A stretch of DNA of 34,801 nucleotides from Candidatus Fimadaptatus faecigallinarum (GCA_018714445.1 DVNK01000033.1:1-34801); one strand, 5' to 3'; shown: positions 17,178-25,437, counted from the stretch's first letter. The notes: generated from the letters alone by a model not told the origin. Translations and numbers: made by a program.

Positions 17178-17807
17178 CTATCCGCGCGCCGGTTTCATCA
17201 TTATTACGCCGGCCGTATCGGCGGTCAACTCGAGCTCGCTGCCCACGGTGGTATACGCGCCAATCTCGTTCAGGAACGGCTCCGGGCCGGATATGTTCAG
17301 CGTCAGCTTGTCCACGCGATAGTGCATCGGTATCACCGCGCGCGGCGCTATCGCCCTGACGGCGCGCGCGGCGCCCGGGCCGTCCAGCGTGTACGTGCCG
17401 CCTATCGGCAACATAAGCGCGTTTAAGCCGCTCAATTGCGCTATCAGCTCGGCGTCGGGCTGATGGCCCAGGTCGCCCGCATGGCAGACCTTAAGCCCAT
17501 CGGCTTCGCAAATCGTCAGCAGGTTCTCGCCGCGCTTTGCGCCCTGCACGTCGTCGTGGTAGCGCTTGATGAGCGTGAACTTTGCACCGCCGACCTGATA
17601 TGTGCCCGCCTTGGACAGCACCTCGCCAGCGCCGTCCAGCGCGTCCAAACAGTTGTGGTCATAGTGACCGTGGCTCAGCGTCGTCACGTCAGCCTTGACG
17701 CCCGGTCGTGCCAACCCCACCGAACCGTCGTATGGATCGGTCACCCATACAAGGCCATTGGCCAGCGTTATCTTGAAACATGCATGTCCCAGGTATTCCA
17801 GCTTCAT
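17178..17807 (-). CDS. Metal-dependent hydrolase, UPF0173/UlaG-like metallo-beta-lactamase fold
   Basis: A 209-residue cytoplasmic protein of the UPF0173 family, related to L-ascorbate-6-phosphate lactonase UlaG. It opens with MKLEYLGHACFKI. The metal motif H46-G-H48-Y-D50-H51 is complete, followed by HAGDLGH and MHYRVDKLTLNI. Substrates of the family are mostly unknown. GGGAGGT (17822-17816 on the minus strand) is 8 bases before the ATG at 17807. The ATG overlaps the upstream gene's TGA in an ATGA arrangement, so translation is probably coupled. A much longer upstream reading is possible but belongs to another frame of the preceding gene. Confidence 0.92.
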   Translation of the reverse strand: MKLEYLGHACFKITLANGLVWVTDPYDGSVGLARPGVKADVTTLSHGHYDHNCLDALDGAGEVLSKAGTYQVGGAKFTLIKRYHDDVQGAKRGENLLTICEADGLKVCHAGDLGHQPDAELIAQLSGLNALMLPIGGTYTLDGPGAARAVRAIAPRAVIPMHYRVDKLTLNISGPEPFLNEIGAYTTVGSELELTADTAGVIMMKPARG

Positions 17808-18424
17808 ATCACTATACCTCCCAGTGCCATTATGTATGCGCACGCGCGCAGTGCGTCGCCGGCCGTGCCGGTGCGCAGCGCCAACGCGGCCCGGCGGCGC
17901 ACGTCGCGTGCATATGCCCAGCGCTGTGCGGCGTCGCAGGGGCCCTCTATCAGCCGCAGTCCCCGCGCCACCAGCGCCAAATCGTCCTCGTTCCAACCCC
18001 TTGCCAGCGCGCCCAGTTCCCGCACCAGCGCCCAGACCTGATGTCCTGCTGCAGGCGCGCCGCATGCCTCGATCAACTTTGGCAGCATCTGCGCCGCGCA
18101 TGCCGCAGTGCTCTGCGCGCATTTTTTGGAGCCGTGCGGCCGTGCGGCGGCTGCCTCAGTGCCGCACATGCCTTCTCTTTCAAGGGCCTGCTGTGCAGCC
18201 CAGCATTCACCATGCGCTGCCAGCGCCTGCGCCAATGCTCGCGTGGGGCATATGAGTATAATCGGCCCGCGCGCCTCGGCGGACAGTCCTAATTCATCCA
18301 GCTTTTGATTGAGCGCCACAGCATCGGATATTGCGCCGGCTTGCGCCGTAAACAGCGCCATGGGTTCGCGTGCGCCCGCCACGCGCAGCCCGCGCACGCA
18401 GTCGCGCAGTTGTTCCCTCAGCAT
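17804..18424 (-). CDS. Hypothetical Ala-rich protein
   Basis: I do not recognise this 206-residue protein. It is Ala-, Leu- and Arg-rich and probably all-helical, with seven cysteines, no signal peptide and no membrane segment. A hydrophobic strand-like stretch (GPIILICPTRALAQAL) sits near residues 52-67, and a His/Lys/Cys-rich patch (ARPHGSKKCAQSTAACAAQ) near 94-112. ATG 18424 overlaps the end of the ywiB-like gene by 7 bases, and its TGA overlaps the hydrolase ATG by 4. The frame is open upstream to 18541, but that part lies inside the previous gene. Coupling to both neighbours suggests a shared role that I cannot name. Confidence 0.7.
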   Translation of the reverse strand: MLREQLRDCVRGLRVAGAREPMALFTAQAGAISDAVALNQKLDELGLSAEARGPIILICPTRALAQALAAHGECWAAQQALEREGMCGTEAAAARPHGSKKCAQSTAACAAQMLPKLIEACGAPAAGHQVWALVRELGALARGWNEDDLALVARGLRLIEGPCDAAQRWAYARDVRRRAALALRTGTAGDALRACAYIMALGGIVI

Positions 18425-18837
18425 AGCCTGTACGTGACCAGCAGCCTGTTGTCGCTGACCAGCGCGCCGGCGCTGAGCAGCCGGTAGGCGATGCGCAGTC
18501 GGCCGTGTGTGGCGGTTTGGTCCAAGTCCAGTGCGCTGCACTCGGTCGCAAGGTCAAATTCGCCCTCGGGCAGCGCGTAGAGCGCCGCCTGCGTCGTGCC
18601 GGGCAGGAATTCCATGCGGCTGTGAGGTTCGCCGGCGCGTTCAAGTAGCGCCCGGCCGGCATGACAACTCAGCGCCACATGCGCGGGAGGTTCGGATTCG
18701 TCATATTCGAGCATGAACCCGTGGTCCAGCTCAGTGTAAAGGCCGGCATATTCGGCGCGTATCAGGTCGGGCCTGCCATCGCCGGTATCTATGCGGCCAA
18801 CCACCGTTATGCGCGCGCGCATGGTATCGCCTGTCAA
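18418..18837 (-). CDS. ywiB: DUF1934 (YwiB family) beta-barrel protein
   Basis: A 139-residue protein resembling the DUF1934/YwiB family, small calycin-like beta barrels of unknown function. Visible family traits: RARITVVGRI at the start, EYAGLYTELDHGFMLEYDESE, then the closing GRLRIAYRLLSAGALVSDNRLLVTYRL. The start is a TTG at 18837: AGGAGG at 18850-18845 (minus strand) is 7 bases away, whereas ATG at 18822 is 22 bases away. It is the first gene of a three-gene minus-strand operon. In Bacillus ywiB precedes argS; here it does not. Confidence 0.8.
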   Translation of the reverse strand: MTGDTMRARITVVGRIDTGDGRPDLIRAEYAGLYTELDHGFMLEYDESEPPAHVALSCHAGRALLERAGEPHSRMEFLPGTTQAALYALPEGEFDLATECSALDLDQTATHGRLRIAYRLLSAGALVSDNRLLVTYRLC

Positions 18838-18877
18838 CTCAGCACCTCCTAAAGCGCCTTACAAGTTGCGCATATAT

Positions 18878-18883
18878 ATTATA
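18878..18883 (-). promoter_or_regulatory. TATAAT -10 box for the minus-strand operon
   Basis: TATAAT on the minus strand (18883-18878) lies 41 bases before the ywiB-like TTG start. I see no good -35 at the proper distance, so it is a weak call. Confidence 0.35.
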
Positions 18884-18939
18884 CCGCGTTTTTGGCGCTT
18901 TGCATAGCGATAAAAATCGTCCAAGCGCAGGCGTGGACC

Positions 18940-18967
18940 GTATAATTCGCAGGCAAGCGGTAAAACT
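18940..18967 (+). promoter_or_regulatory. Sigma-F-like promoter of the spoIIR-sleB-ypeB operon
   Basis: GTATA at 18940-18944 and GGTAAAACT at 18959-18967 fit the forespore sigma-F pattern (G-Y-A-T-A, then G-G-N-N-A-N-A-N-T) with a 14-base spacer, one below the usual 15. The start codon is 34 bases further on. A TATAAT at 18941-18946 overlaps the -35 half but has no partner of its own. Confidence 0.5.
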
Positions 18968-19001
18968 TAAACCGTAAACAGTTGCATGGAGGCGGTCATA
19001 T

Positions 19002-19595
19002 ATGAAATATCTACGAGCGCTGAGCGCGTTGACACTGGCGGCAGGACTGGCGATACTTGCGCTGAGCGGCGCGGGCGGCGTGCAGGACGTGTTCGCGGCA
19101 CAGGAGCAATCCGGCGTGCTGGCTCAGGCGCTCGCGGATGGGGCGCTGATACGGCTGCATATAGTTGCTGACGACGATTCGGATGAGGCGCAGCGCATCA
19201 AGCTCTGTGTGCGCGACGTGCTGCTGGACAGGTTCAGCGCTGAACTGAGCGCGCTGGATGCGCCCGAAGCGGCGCTTGAGTGGCTGAATGCTCACCTTAG
19301 CGAGATTGAACAGGCAGCCGATGCGGAATTGCGCGCTCAGGGCGCGGCATACACAGCGCGCGCGGTGCTGGGCGAGCAGGACTTCCCCGATCGCGAATAC
19401 GGCGGACAGGCTGTGCCGGCGGGTCGGTATATGGCGCTGCGTCTGGAGCTGGGACGGGCGCAGGGACGCAACTGGTGGTGCGTCATATACCCGACGGTGT
19501 GCGCGCTGTCGCCGGATCTGACGTGCGAAGAGGCGGACGAAGTTGAGCTGCACAGCGTCATATGGGACTGGCTCAGCGGCGTATTTGGACTGTGA
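19002..19595 (+). CDS. spoIIR: Stage II sporulation protein R
   Basis: A 197-residue secreted signalling protein. SpoIIR is made in the forespore and activates the SpoIIGA protease, which releases sigma-E in the mother cell. An N-terminal hydrophobic segment (residues 5-24) acts as signal or anchor. Family motifs are LIRLHIVADDDSDEAQRIKLCVRDVLL and, towards the C-terminus, DFPDREYGGQAVPAGRYMALRLELG followed by GRNWWCVIYPTVC. GGAGG at 18988-18992 is 9 bases before the ATG. It shares a transcript with sleB (14-base gap). The C-terminus is shorter than in B. subtilis, as in many Clostridia. Confidence 0.94.
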   Translation: MKYLRALSALTLAAGLAILALSGAGGVQDVFAAQEQSGVLAQALADGALIRLHIVADDDSDEAQRIKLCVRDVLLDRFSAELSALDAPEAALEWLNAHLSEIEQAADAELRAQGAAYTARAVLGEQDFPDREYGGQAVPAGRYMALRLELGRAQGRNWWCVIYPTVCALSPDLTCEEADEVELHSVIWDWLSGVFGL

Positions 19596-19609
19596 CGCAG
19601 GAGGATGAC

Positions 19610-20290
19610 ATGAGGAGCAGGCGGACTTGGTGCGCGGTGCTGTGCGTGATGTTTGTGCTGGCTATTATGCCGGTGGCGCGCGCAGCGGTGACCGTGGGGC
19701 CGGGCGACACCGGCGAAAACGTAAAGAAGATCCAGCGCAGGCTGATACAGTACGATTACATGGACGGCACCGCCGACGGCGTGTACGGCGAAAAGACTCG
19801 TCAGGCGGTCATAAAGTTCCAAAAGAAATACGGCCTCACTGCCGATGGCGTGGTTGGCCCGGCGACTGCGGCCAAGTTGGGCGTGAGCCTGTCGGGCTCG
19901 GTCACGGCGTCGTCTACTTCGTCCTCGGGCGGATATTCGAGCAGCGACGTGACATTGCTGGCGCGGCTGGTGTACGCCGAGGCGCGCGGCGAGCCGTACA
20001 AGGGTCAGGTGGCGGTTGCGGCCGTGGTGCTCAACCGCGTGCGCTCATCGGAGTTCCCCAACACTATCGCGGGCGTCATATACCAGAAGAACGCATTTTC
20101 GTGCGTCAGCGACGGGCAGATCAATCTGACTCCCAATGCCGAGAGCAAGCGCGCTGCACAGGATGCGTTGGGCGGCTGGGACCCGTCGGGCGGGAGCCTT
20201 TACTACTACAATCCCAACACCGCGTCCGACTCATGGATATTCAGCCGCACTACGGTCACGGTGATAGGCAATCACTGCTTCGCCGTGTAG
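19610..20290 (+). CDS. sleB: Spore cortex-lytic enzyme SleB
   Basis: A 226-residue secreted hydrolase, a lytic transglycosylase acting on cortex peptidoglycan during germination. A signal peptide (about residues 1-24, ending ARA) precedes a peptidoglycan-binding type 1 domain (VGPGDTGENVKKIQRRL to GPATAAKLG, about 28-87) and a Ser-rich linker. The SleB hydrolase domain begins LLARLVYAEARGEPYKGQVAVAAVVLNRV, with the predicted catalytic Glu at 124, and ends IGNHCFAV. GCAGGAGG at 19597-19604 fixes ATG 19610; an in-frame ATG at 19562 lies inside spoIIR and is rejected. Confidence 0.95.
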   Translation: MRSRRTWCAVLCVMFVLAIMPVARAAVTVGPGDTGENVKKIQRRLIQYDYMDGTADGVYGEKTRQAVIKFQKKYGLTADGVVGPATAAKLGVSLSGSVTASSTSSSGGYSSSDVTLLARLVYAEARGEPYKGQVAVAAVVLNRVRSSEFPNTIAGVIYQKNAFSCVSDGQINLTPNAESKRAAQDALGGWDPSGGSLYYYNPNTASDSWIFSRTTVTVIGNHCFAV

Positions 20291-20300
20291 GAGGTGGCGC

Positions 20301-21617
20301 ATGAAGACGTGGCAATGGGTAGTGGGGCTGGTGTTGTGCGTGGCGCTGATAGCGGTGGGCGCGCTGGCGGGCGCACAGTCGCGCAGACTCAACGAGTACC
20401 AGGGCGAACTGACCGGTTACCGCAACGAGTTGGACGCTATGTACAAGCGCGCCTGGTGGGAGGGCGTGGAGCGCATGGCATCGCTTGAGATCGAACTGGA
20501 AAAGCTGATAATCAGCGACAGTCCCGAGGCGGCGTCGCTGAGGCTTGCCAACATAGCGCGTCAGGCCGACGGCGCATCGCAAAACCTGGGGCAGCTGCCG
20601 GTTGAGCGCGACGGGCTCAGTGCGGCGCTCAAGTTCGTAAATCAGATAGCGGATTACAGCGCGGCGCTCAATGAAGGCATAACGCAGGGCCGACCGATAT
20701 CCGACGGCGATATCAATCAGCTGCAGACGATACAGGCGCGGCTGAGCGAGCTCAACGACATAATGTATGATCTGGACGCGCTGGACAGCTGGGCGAGCGC
20801 GGGCGGTGTGATCGAGATTGATGTAAGCGCCATAGCGCGTGAAAACATGAGCTATCCGACGCTGATATACGACGGGCCGTTTTCGGATGGCGCACGCGGC
20901 GAGTTCAAGGGATTGGGCTCGGGTCAGGTGAGCGAACAGCAGGCGCTGGAGATAGCGGCGCAGTTCACCGGCGGCTCGGCGACGCTGACCGGCCGGGCAA
21001 GCCTGCCCGTACCGGGTTATGAGCTCACGTGCGCGACCGACATAGGCAATCTGGAGCTGTTCGTCAGCGAGACCGGCGGCAAGGTGATATACATGCTGCC
21101 GTCGTACGACATGGTGGTCAGCGAGATAGACGACGCCAACGCCACCAGCGACGTACAGGGCGCAATCATGATAGCCACGCGCTATCTGAGCGAACGCGGT
21201 TTTGAAAACATGACGGCCAACTTTACGCAGCGCAATGAGGGCGTGATAGTGATAAACTTCGCGTGCCTTCAGGAAGGCGTGACGCTGTACCCGGACCTTG
21301 TAAAGGTGCAGGTGTCGGGCGGACGCGTCGTGGGGCTGGAGGCCGGCAATTACTGGCGCAATCACGTCGAGCGCGACCTGCCCGAGGTCACGTTCAGCTA
21401 TCAGCAGGCGCTGGAGGCGGTCAATTCGCGGCTCAATATCATCAGCGCGCGGCTGGCGCTGATACCTTCGGATACCAGCTACGGGCGGCTTGATGGCGAA
21501 CGGCTGTGCTACGAGTTTACGTGTTCGCTGGGCCAGAGCCGGTATCTGGTATACATCGATGCCCAGACCGGCGTTGAGGCCTCAATACTCAAACTGTTTG
21601 ACAACGGCGTGGTCTGA
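20301..21617 (+). CDS. ypeB: Germination protein YpeB
   Basis: A 438-residue protein needed in Bacillus and Clostridia for stable localisation of SleB in the spore. An N-terminal transmembrane anchor (about residues 6-23) is followed by an extended helical region (LNEYQGELTGYRNELDAMYKRAWWEGVERMASLEIELEKL is characteristic of the family). The C-terminal part contains PepSY-like repeats (EQQALEIAAQFTG; FSYQQALEAVNSRL). It lies 10 bases after sleB with GGAGGTGG right before the ATG, the usual sleB-ypeB pair. Confidence 0.95.
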   Translation: MKTWQWVVGLVLCVALIAVGALAGAQSRRLNEYQGELTGYRNELDAMYKRAWWEGVERMASLEIELEKLIISDSPEAASLRLANIARQADGASQNLGQLPVERDGLSAALKFVNQIADYSAALNEGITQGRPISDGDINQLQTIQARLSELNDIMYDLDALDSWASAGGVIEIDVSAIARENMSYPTLIYDGPFSDGARGEFKGLGSGQVSEQQALEIAAQFTGGSATLTGRASLPVPGYELTCATDIGNLELFVSETGGKVIYMLPSYDMVVSEIDDANATSDVQGAIMIATRYLSERGFENMTANFTQRNEGVIVINFACLQEGVTLYPDLVKVQVSGGRVVGLEAGNYWRNHVERDLPEVTFSYQQALEAVNSRLNIISARLALIPSDTSYGRLDGERLCYEFTCSLGQSRYLVYIDAQTGVEASILKLFDNGVV

Positions 21618-22102
21618 GCGACATGCGTAAAACGTGCATGCCAACGCGGCGGCGCAAATGAAATCACTTGCTGGGCCGTATATGATTCATGGCAAGATGA
21701 TCGGCAGGGTTGTATCCGATGCTGCGGAAGCAATTACCGGCGGTATCTCATCCGGCGCAGAGCAATATATTGCAAGCCGGGCGGTGCCTGGCGCGGAGGA
21801 ATAAATAACCCTGGAGGCCGAGCCTTGCGCCTGGGTAGATATCGTCCGAGCGGCGGCGCTTGTTGAATGCGCAGACAGCCCAACTCACAGATGCCGCGCT
21901 GATGGTCGGCTTTGGCGTGTAAGCGGCAGCTGAAAAGTGAACGATTGCGGGCATGTTGGCGACGGCGGTGCTATTCCCGATGCAGACCGGGGTTTGCGCC
22001 GCCGTCGATTTATGCGCTGACGCCATTGCGGTTGCCGGTGAGCTTTGGGACATCGCCGTGCGGTAATGGCGCATTAAAAGCGACATGTCGTACGCAATTC
22101 TA
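21618..22102. other. Long intergenic region with a possible decayed short ORF
   Basis: No convincing gene lies between ypeB and the nfeD-like gene. A 48-codon ORF at 21658-21804 (plus; opens MKSLAGPYMIHGKM, ends SRAVPGAEE) has no ribosome site but reads protein-like. A different frame ends with LLNAQTAQLTDAALMVGFGV at about 21926, so a frameshifted remnant is possible. I cannot name a family. A 112-residue minus-strand frame at 21748-22086 is low-complexity and looks like a shadow. Confidence 0.3.
21960..22013 (+). terminator. Hairpin followed by ATTTAT, possible terminator
   Basis: CGACGGCGGTGC at 21960-21971 pairs with GCGCCGCCGTCG at 21996-22007 with one G-U; a smaller CCCG/CGGG stem sits in the loop. 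ATTTAT follows. It may end transcription from the ypeB side, 340 bases after its stop. The T tract is weak. Confidence 0.4.
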
Positions 22103-22131
22103 TTGCCGGCGCATTGGAGTTATTGTATAAT
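22103..22131 (+). promoter_or_regulatory. Sigma-A-type promoter of the nfeD-flotillin pair
   Basis: TTGCCG at 22103-22108 and TATAAT at 22126-22131 are separated by 17 bases, 45 bases before the chosen GTG start. Confidence 0.6.
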
Positions 22132-22176
22132 ATCAGCAGAACCAATTGAGCGCGAGCGCATGTGGAGGTGATGGCG

Positions 22177-22998
22177 GTGCTCGAGCTGTGGAACGCGTTT
22201 GACCTGGTGCAAAAGGTGCTGCTGTGCATGGCTGTGCCGGCCACGTTGCTGCTGGTAGTTGAGCTGGTGCTTATGTTGGTTGGGTTGGCGCATGGCGCAG
22301 GCGACGCAGACATAGGCGCGCATACGGGCACGGATGGAATTGATATGGACGCGCCTGACGCGAGCGGCATCGATATAGATGCGCCTGACGCGAGCGGCAT
22401 GGATATGGATGTGTCGGATGCGAGCGGCATCGATATGAACGCGCCTGACGCAGTCGACCTTGACACAGGCCATGCCCATATTGGCGGCATCGATGCGCAT
22501 AACCCGGATTCGTCGCTGGATTATGGCGCGCACATGGCGGCACACATCGGCGGTGGTGAGCACGAGGCGCAACATGCGCATGGCGAACTGCGCTGGTTCA
22601 CGTTGGTGGGCATGCTGTCGTTCTTTGCGATAACCGGCTGGGCGGGGCTGGCGCTGATAGACGCGGCGCTGCCCGACATGCTGGCGGTCGTGCTGGGCGT
22701 GGGGCTGGGCGTGCTGGCGATGTATCTGTGTGCGGTCGTGATGCGCTGGTTCGGGCGGCTGGGCGAAGCGGGCAATGTATCGCTGGCGGGCGCCGTGGGC
22801 CAGTTTGCCGAAGCGTATCTGCCGATTGGGCCTGAGCGCGCCGAGGGCGGCAAGGTATCGCTGACGTTGCAGGGGCGGTTCCTGGTGCTGGATGCCGTGA
22901 CCGATGCGACGCGCGCGATTCCGACGGGTGCGCGTGTGGTCATAATCGGACTGGCGGACGACTCGACGGTGCTGGTGCGGCCTGCACGCGAAGCGTAA
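22177..22998 (+). CDS. NfeD-like membrane protein with His/Asp/Met-rich insertion
   Basis: A 273-residue protein with a first hydrophobic segment (about residues 14-35), a polar insertion (about 38-125), two or three further membrane helices (about 128-185) and a C-terminal NfeD OB-fold domain (from about NVSLAGAVGQFAEAYLPIG to the end). NfeD proteins pair with SPFH proteins such as the flotillin encoded next. The insertion contains four decapeptide repeats of the type G-I-D-M-D-A-P-D-A-S followed by a His-rich tract (HAHIGG, HMAAHIGGGEHEAQHAHGE). GGAGG at 22164-22168 gives the best spacing to GTG 22177; GTG 22162 and ATG 22171 are alternatives. Confidence 0.85.
   Translation: MLELWNAFDLVQKVLLCMAVPATLLLVVELVLMLVGLAHGAGDADIGAHTGTDGIDMDAPDASGIDIDAPDASGMDMDVSDASGIDMNAPDAVDLDTGHAHIGGIDAHNPDSSLDYGAHMAAHIGGGEHEAQHAHGELRWFTLVGMLSFFAITGWAGLALIDAALPDMLAVVLGVGLGVLAMYLCAVVMRWFGRLGEAGNVSLAGAVGQFAEAYLPIGPERAEGGKVSLTLQGRFLVLDAVTDATRAIPTGARVVIIGLADDSTVLVRPAREA
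22336..22455 (+). repeat. Four 30-bp in-frame tandem repeats in the nfeD-like gene
   Basis: Units start at 22336, 22366, 22396 and 22426. Units 1, 2 and 4 share GCGCCTGACGC; unit 3 is more diverged. They encode Asp/Met-rich decapeptides and account for most of the first half of the insertion. Confidence 0.9.
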
Positions 22999-23145
22999 CC
23001 GCCAGGCCGGGTTTGACATGCGCCATCAGGGCGTGCCGGATCGGTCGATATTGGCCGATTGTGCCGGCTGTCCGACGCGCGTGGCATGTGTTGGGGGACA
23101 ATTGACCCGAGGGGAGATATACTAAACGACAGGAGGAGAGTCAAT

Positions 23146-24591
23146 ATGCCGATGGAAGTTAGACTGGTATCCGTGGTTGCGCTGATAGTGCTGGTGCTGC
23201 TTATGATGCTGCTGAGGCGCTATAAGAAGTGCCCGTCCGATAAAGTGATGGTCATATACGGCAGCGTGGGCCAGAACGCCGACGGCTCGAATCGCTCTGC
23301 AAAGTGCATACATGGTGGCGCGGCGTTTGTGCTGCCGGTCATACAGTCGTATGCGTTTCTGGACCTGACGCCGATGTCCATACAGGTCGACCTGAAAAAC
23401 GCGCTGTCACGCCAAAACATACGCATAGACGTGCCGTCGCGGTTCACGGTGGGCATATCGATTGAGAACGGCGTCATGCAAAACGCTGCCGAGCGCCTGC
23501 TGGGACTTAAGCTTACCGAGATCCAGGAGCTGGCCAAGGACATAATCTTCGGCCAATTGCGCCTGGTCATAGCTACGATGGACATTGAGGAGATAAACAC
23601 CGATCGCGATAAGTTCCTGGTGGCCGTCAGCCGCAACGTCGAGACCGAGCTCAAGAAGATCGGCCTGCGCCTGATAAACGTCAACGTGACCGACATTTCG
23701 GACGAGTCGGGCTATATAACCGCGCTGGGCAAGGAAGCTGCCGCCAAGGCCATCAACGATGCCAAAAAGTCGGTGGCTGAAAAGGAACGCGACGGCTCGA
23801 TAGGCGAGGCCAATGCTCATCGCGACCAGCGCATACAGGTCGCTCAGGCCAACGCGGCCGCAATAGAGGGCGAAAACATCAGCCGCATCGAGGTCGCCAA
23901 GTCCAACGCGATGCTGCGCGAGAACGAGGCCGAAGCGCTGCGCGTGGCCACGTCGGCCGAAAAGATACAGGCCGCAAACGCGCTGGAATCGGCATACGCC
24001 GCCGAACAGGCTGCCGAAGCCGCCCGCGCTGCCCGTGAACGCGCGACGCTGGAGGCCGACGTCATAGTCAAGGCCGAAATAGAAAAGCGTCGCCTCGAGA
24101 TAGAGGCCGAAGCTCAGGCAGAGCAGGCACGCCGCCGCGCACAGGGCGAGGCCGATGCCATATTCGCCCGCATGAGCGCGGAAGCGCGCGGTATGCAGGA
24201 ACAGCTCAGCCGTCAGGCGGTAGGTATGGCCGAGATGGTGCGCGCGGCCGGCGGCGATCCCAGCGACGCGCTCAGGCTCATGCTGGCCGACAAGATGGAA
24301 GAACTGATGCGCATACAGGTCGACGCGATAAAGGGCGTAAAGATCGACAAGGTCACCGTCTGGGACGGCCAGTCGGGCGACAAGAGCGGCACCGCGGGCT
24401 TTCTGTCGGGGCTTATGAAGTCGATACCGCCCATGAGCGACATGTTCGACATGGCGGGCATGAAGCTGCCCGAGTACCTGGGCACGCGCAAGGCCGAACC
24501 GGCGGCGCAGGCCAACGCTGCGGCTCAGTCCGACGCCACTGCGGCGCAGTCCAACGCTCCCGCAGCAGACAGCGGCGCCGCAAATGGCTGA
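23146..24591 (+). CDS. floT: Flotillin family protein (FloT/YuaG-like)
   Basis: A 481-residue SPFH-domain scaffold protein of membrane microdomains. A short N-terminus and a membrane segment (about residues 6-24) precede the SPFH domain (KCPSDKVMVIYGSVG to about 190, with RLINVNVTDISDESGYI). A long Ala/Glu/Arg-rich coiled coil follows (about 200-350, EAEALRVATSAEKIQAANALESAYAAEQAAEAARAARERA in style), then a C-terminal domain and an Ala/Gln-rich tail. AGGAGG at 23131-23136 is 9 bases before ATG 23146; the frame is open to 23059 without a better site. The 147 bases after the nfeD-like gene lack a clear promoter, so the two are probably one operon, as yuaF-yuaG is in Bacillus. Confidence 0.93.
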   Translation: MPMEVRLVSVVALIVLVLLMMLLRRYKKCPSDKVMVIYGSVGQNADGSNRSAKCIHGGAAFVLPVIQSYAFLDLTPMSIQVDLKNALSRQNIRIDVPSRFTVGISIENGVMQNAAERLLGLKLTEIQELAKDIIFGQLRLVIATMDIEEINTDRDKFLVAVSRNVETELKKIGLRLINVNVTDISDESGYITALGKEAAAKAINDAKKSVAEKERDGSIGEANAHRDQRIQVAQANAAAIEGENISRIEVAKSNAMLRENEAEALRVATSAEKIQAANALESAYAAEQAAEAARAARERATLEADVIVKAEIEKRRLEIEAEAQAEQARRRAQGEADAIFARMSAEARGMQEQLSRQAVGMAEMVRAAGGDPSDALRLMLADKMEELMRIQVDAIKGVKIDKVTVWDGQSGDKSGTAGFLSGLMKSIPPMSDMFDMAGMKLPEYLGTRKAEPAAQANAAAQSDATAAQSNAPAADSGAANG

Positions 24592-24707
24592 CAAAGCAGT
24601 TTCGGCTGGTTGCGCCTGAGACGGCTGAACGCGGTTCTATTGAACTGCCCGGCGCGACGATCAGGCCGTAAATGGCGCTTTGCGTTTCCCACAGATATGA
24701 CGTCTCA

Positions 24708-24736
24708 TCCCTCCGGCATTGCCGGGGGGATTTTTA
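24708..24736 (+). terminator. Intrinsic terminator downstream of the flotillin gene
   Basis: TCCCTCCGGC at 24708-24717 pairs with GCCGGGGGGA at 24721-24730 (one G-U) around a 3-base loop, followed by TTTTT. It lies 117 bases after the stop. The remaining 176 bases up to the next gene hold a weak TTGCAT (24857-24862) / TAAAAT (24881-24886) pair with an 18-base spacer and nothing else I can name. Confidence 0.88.
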
Positions 24737-24912
24737 ATACTGCGTGCCACAATACAGTCGCCGGTGCGAGCCGCCGCATTGATTTACGAGCGCTGAAAAG
24801 CTGATGTAATCCAGATATTGTCAAATAAAACTTTACACGCCTCACATGACCGGCGCTTGCATGGATGGATTGGTGTATTGTAAAATAGTATTCATTCGGG
24901 GGTGCGTGTGCG

Positions 24913-25416
24913 ATGCTTGACGGCTTGCGGCCGGATATGGTGTGCCGGGATGTGATATCCATTGACCTGGACGCGTTGGAGCGGCTGGGTGTGCGCGCGC
25001 TGATGTTCGACCTGGATAATACGCTGGCGCGCTGGAACAGCTTTGACGTCGTGCCCGGGCTGAGAAAGTGGCTGTATGACTGCCGGGCGCGGGGGTTTGC
25101 GGTATGCATATGCTCAAACAATCACGCGCCGCGCGTGCGGCCCGTGGCCGAGGCGCTGGGCATGGACTATATCGCCGATGCCGGCAAGCCTGCCAGCGCG
25201 GCGTACCGGCGCGCCTGCCGGCTGCTGAATGCGGCGCCCGAGTGCGTTGCCGCGGTTGGCGATCAGCTGTTGACGGACGTGTTTGGCGCAAAGCGCAACG
25301 GCCTGCGCGCGGTGCTGGTTAACCCGATAGGCGGGCGCGAATTCGTGGGCACATACGTGAACCGCGCACTGGAAAGGCCTGTGATGCGGCTGATGGGCGT
25401 AAGGCGCGCGCGCTGA
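24913..25416 (+). CDS. yqeG: YqeG family HAD-type phosphatase
   Basis: A 167-residue HAD-IIIA phosphatase of the YqeG family. Motif I is FDLDNTLARW with D33 and D35. Motif II lies in ICSNNH, the motif III Lys in AGKPASAAYRRA, and motif IV in GDQLLTDVFGAKRNG. The natural substrate in bacteria is not settled. GGGGGTG at 24898-24904 precedes ATG 24913. A 21-base gap leads into the endonuclease IV gene, so they are likely co-transcribed. Confidence 0.93.
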   Translation: MLDGLRPDMVCRDVISIDLDALERLGVRALMFDLDNTLARWNSFDVVPGLRKWLYDCRARGFAVCICSNNHAPRVRPVAEALGMDYIADAGKPASAAYRRACRLLNAAPECVAAVGDQLLTDVFGAKRNGLRAVLVNPIGGREFVGTYVNRALERPVMRLMGVRRAR

Positions 25417-25437
25417 CTTATTCGGAGGAAGATATAT

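Noticed and set aside
18610..18837. ATG 18822 as the start of the YwiB-like gene
   Set aside because: The AGGAGG site is correctly spaced for TTG 18837 and too far from the ATG.
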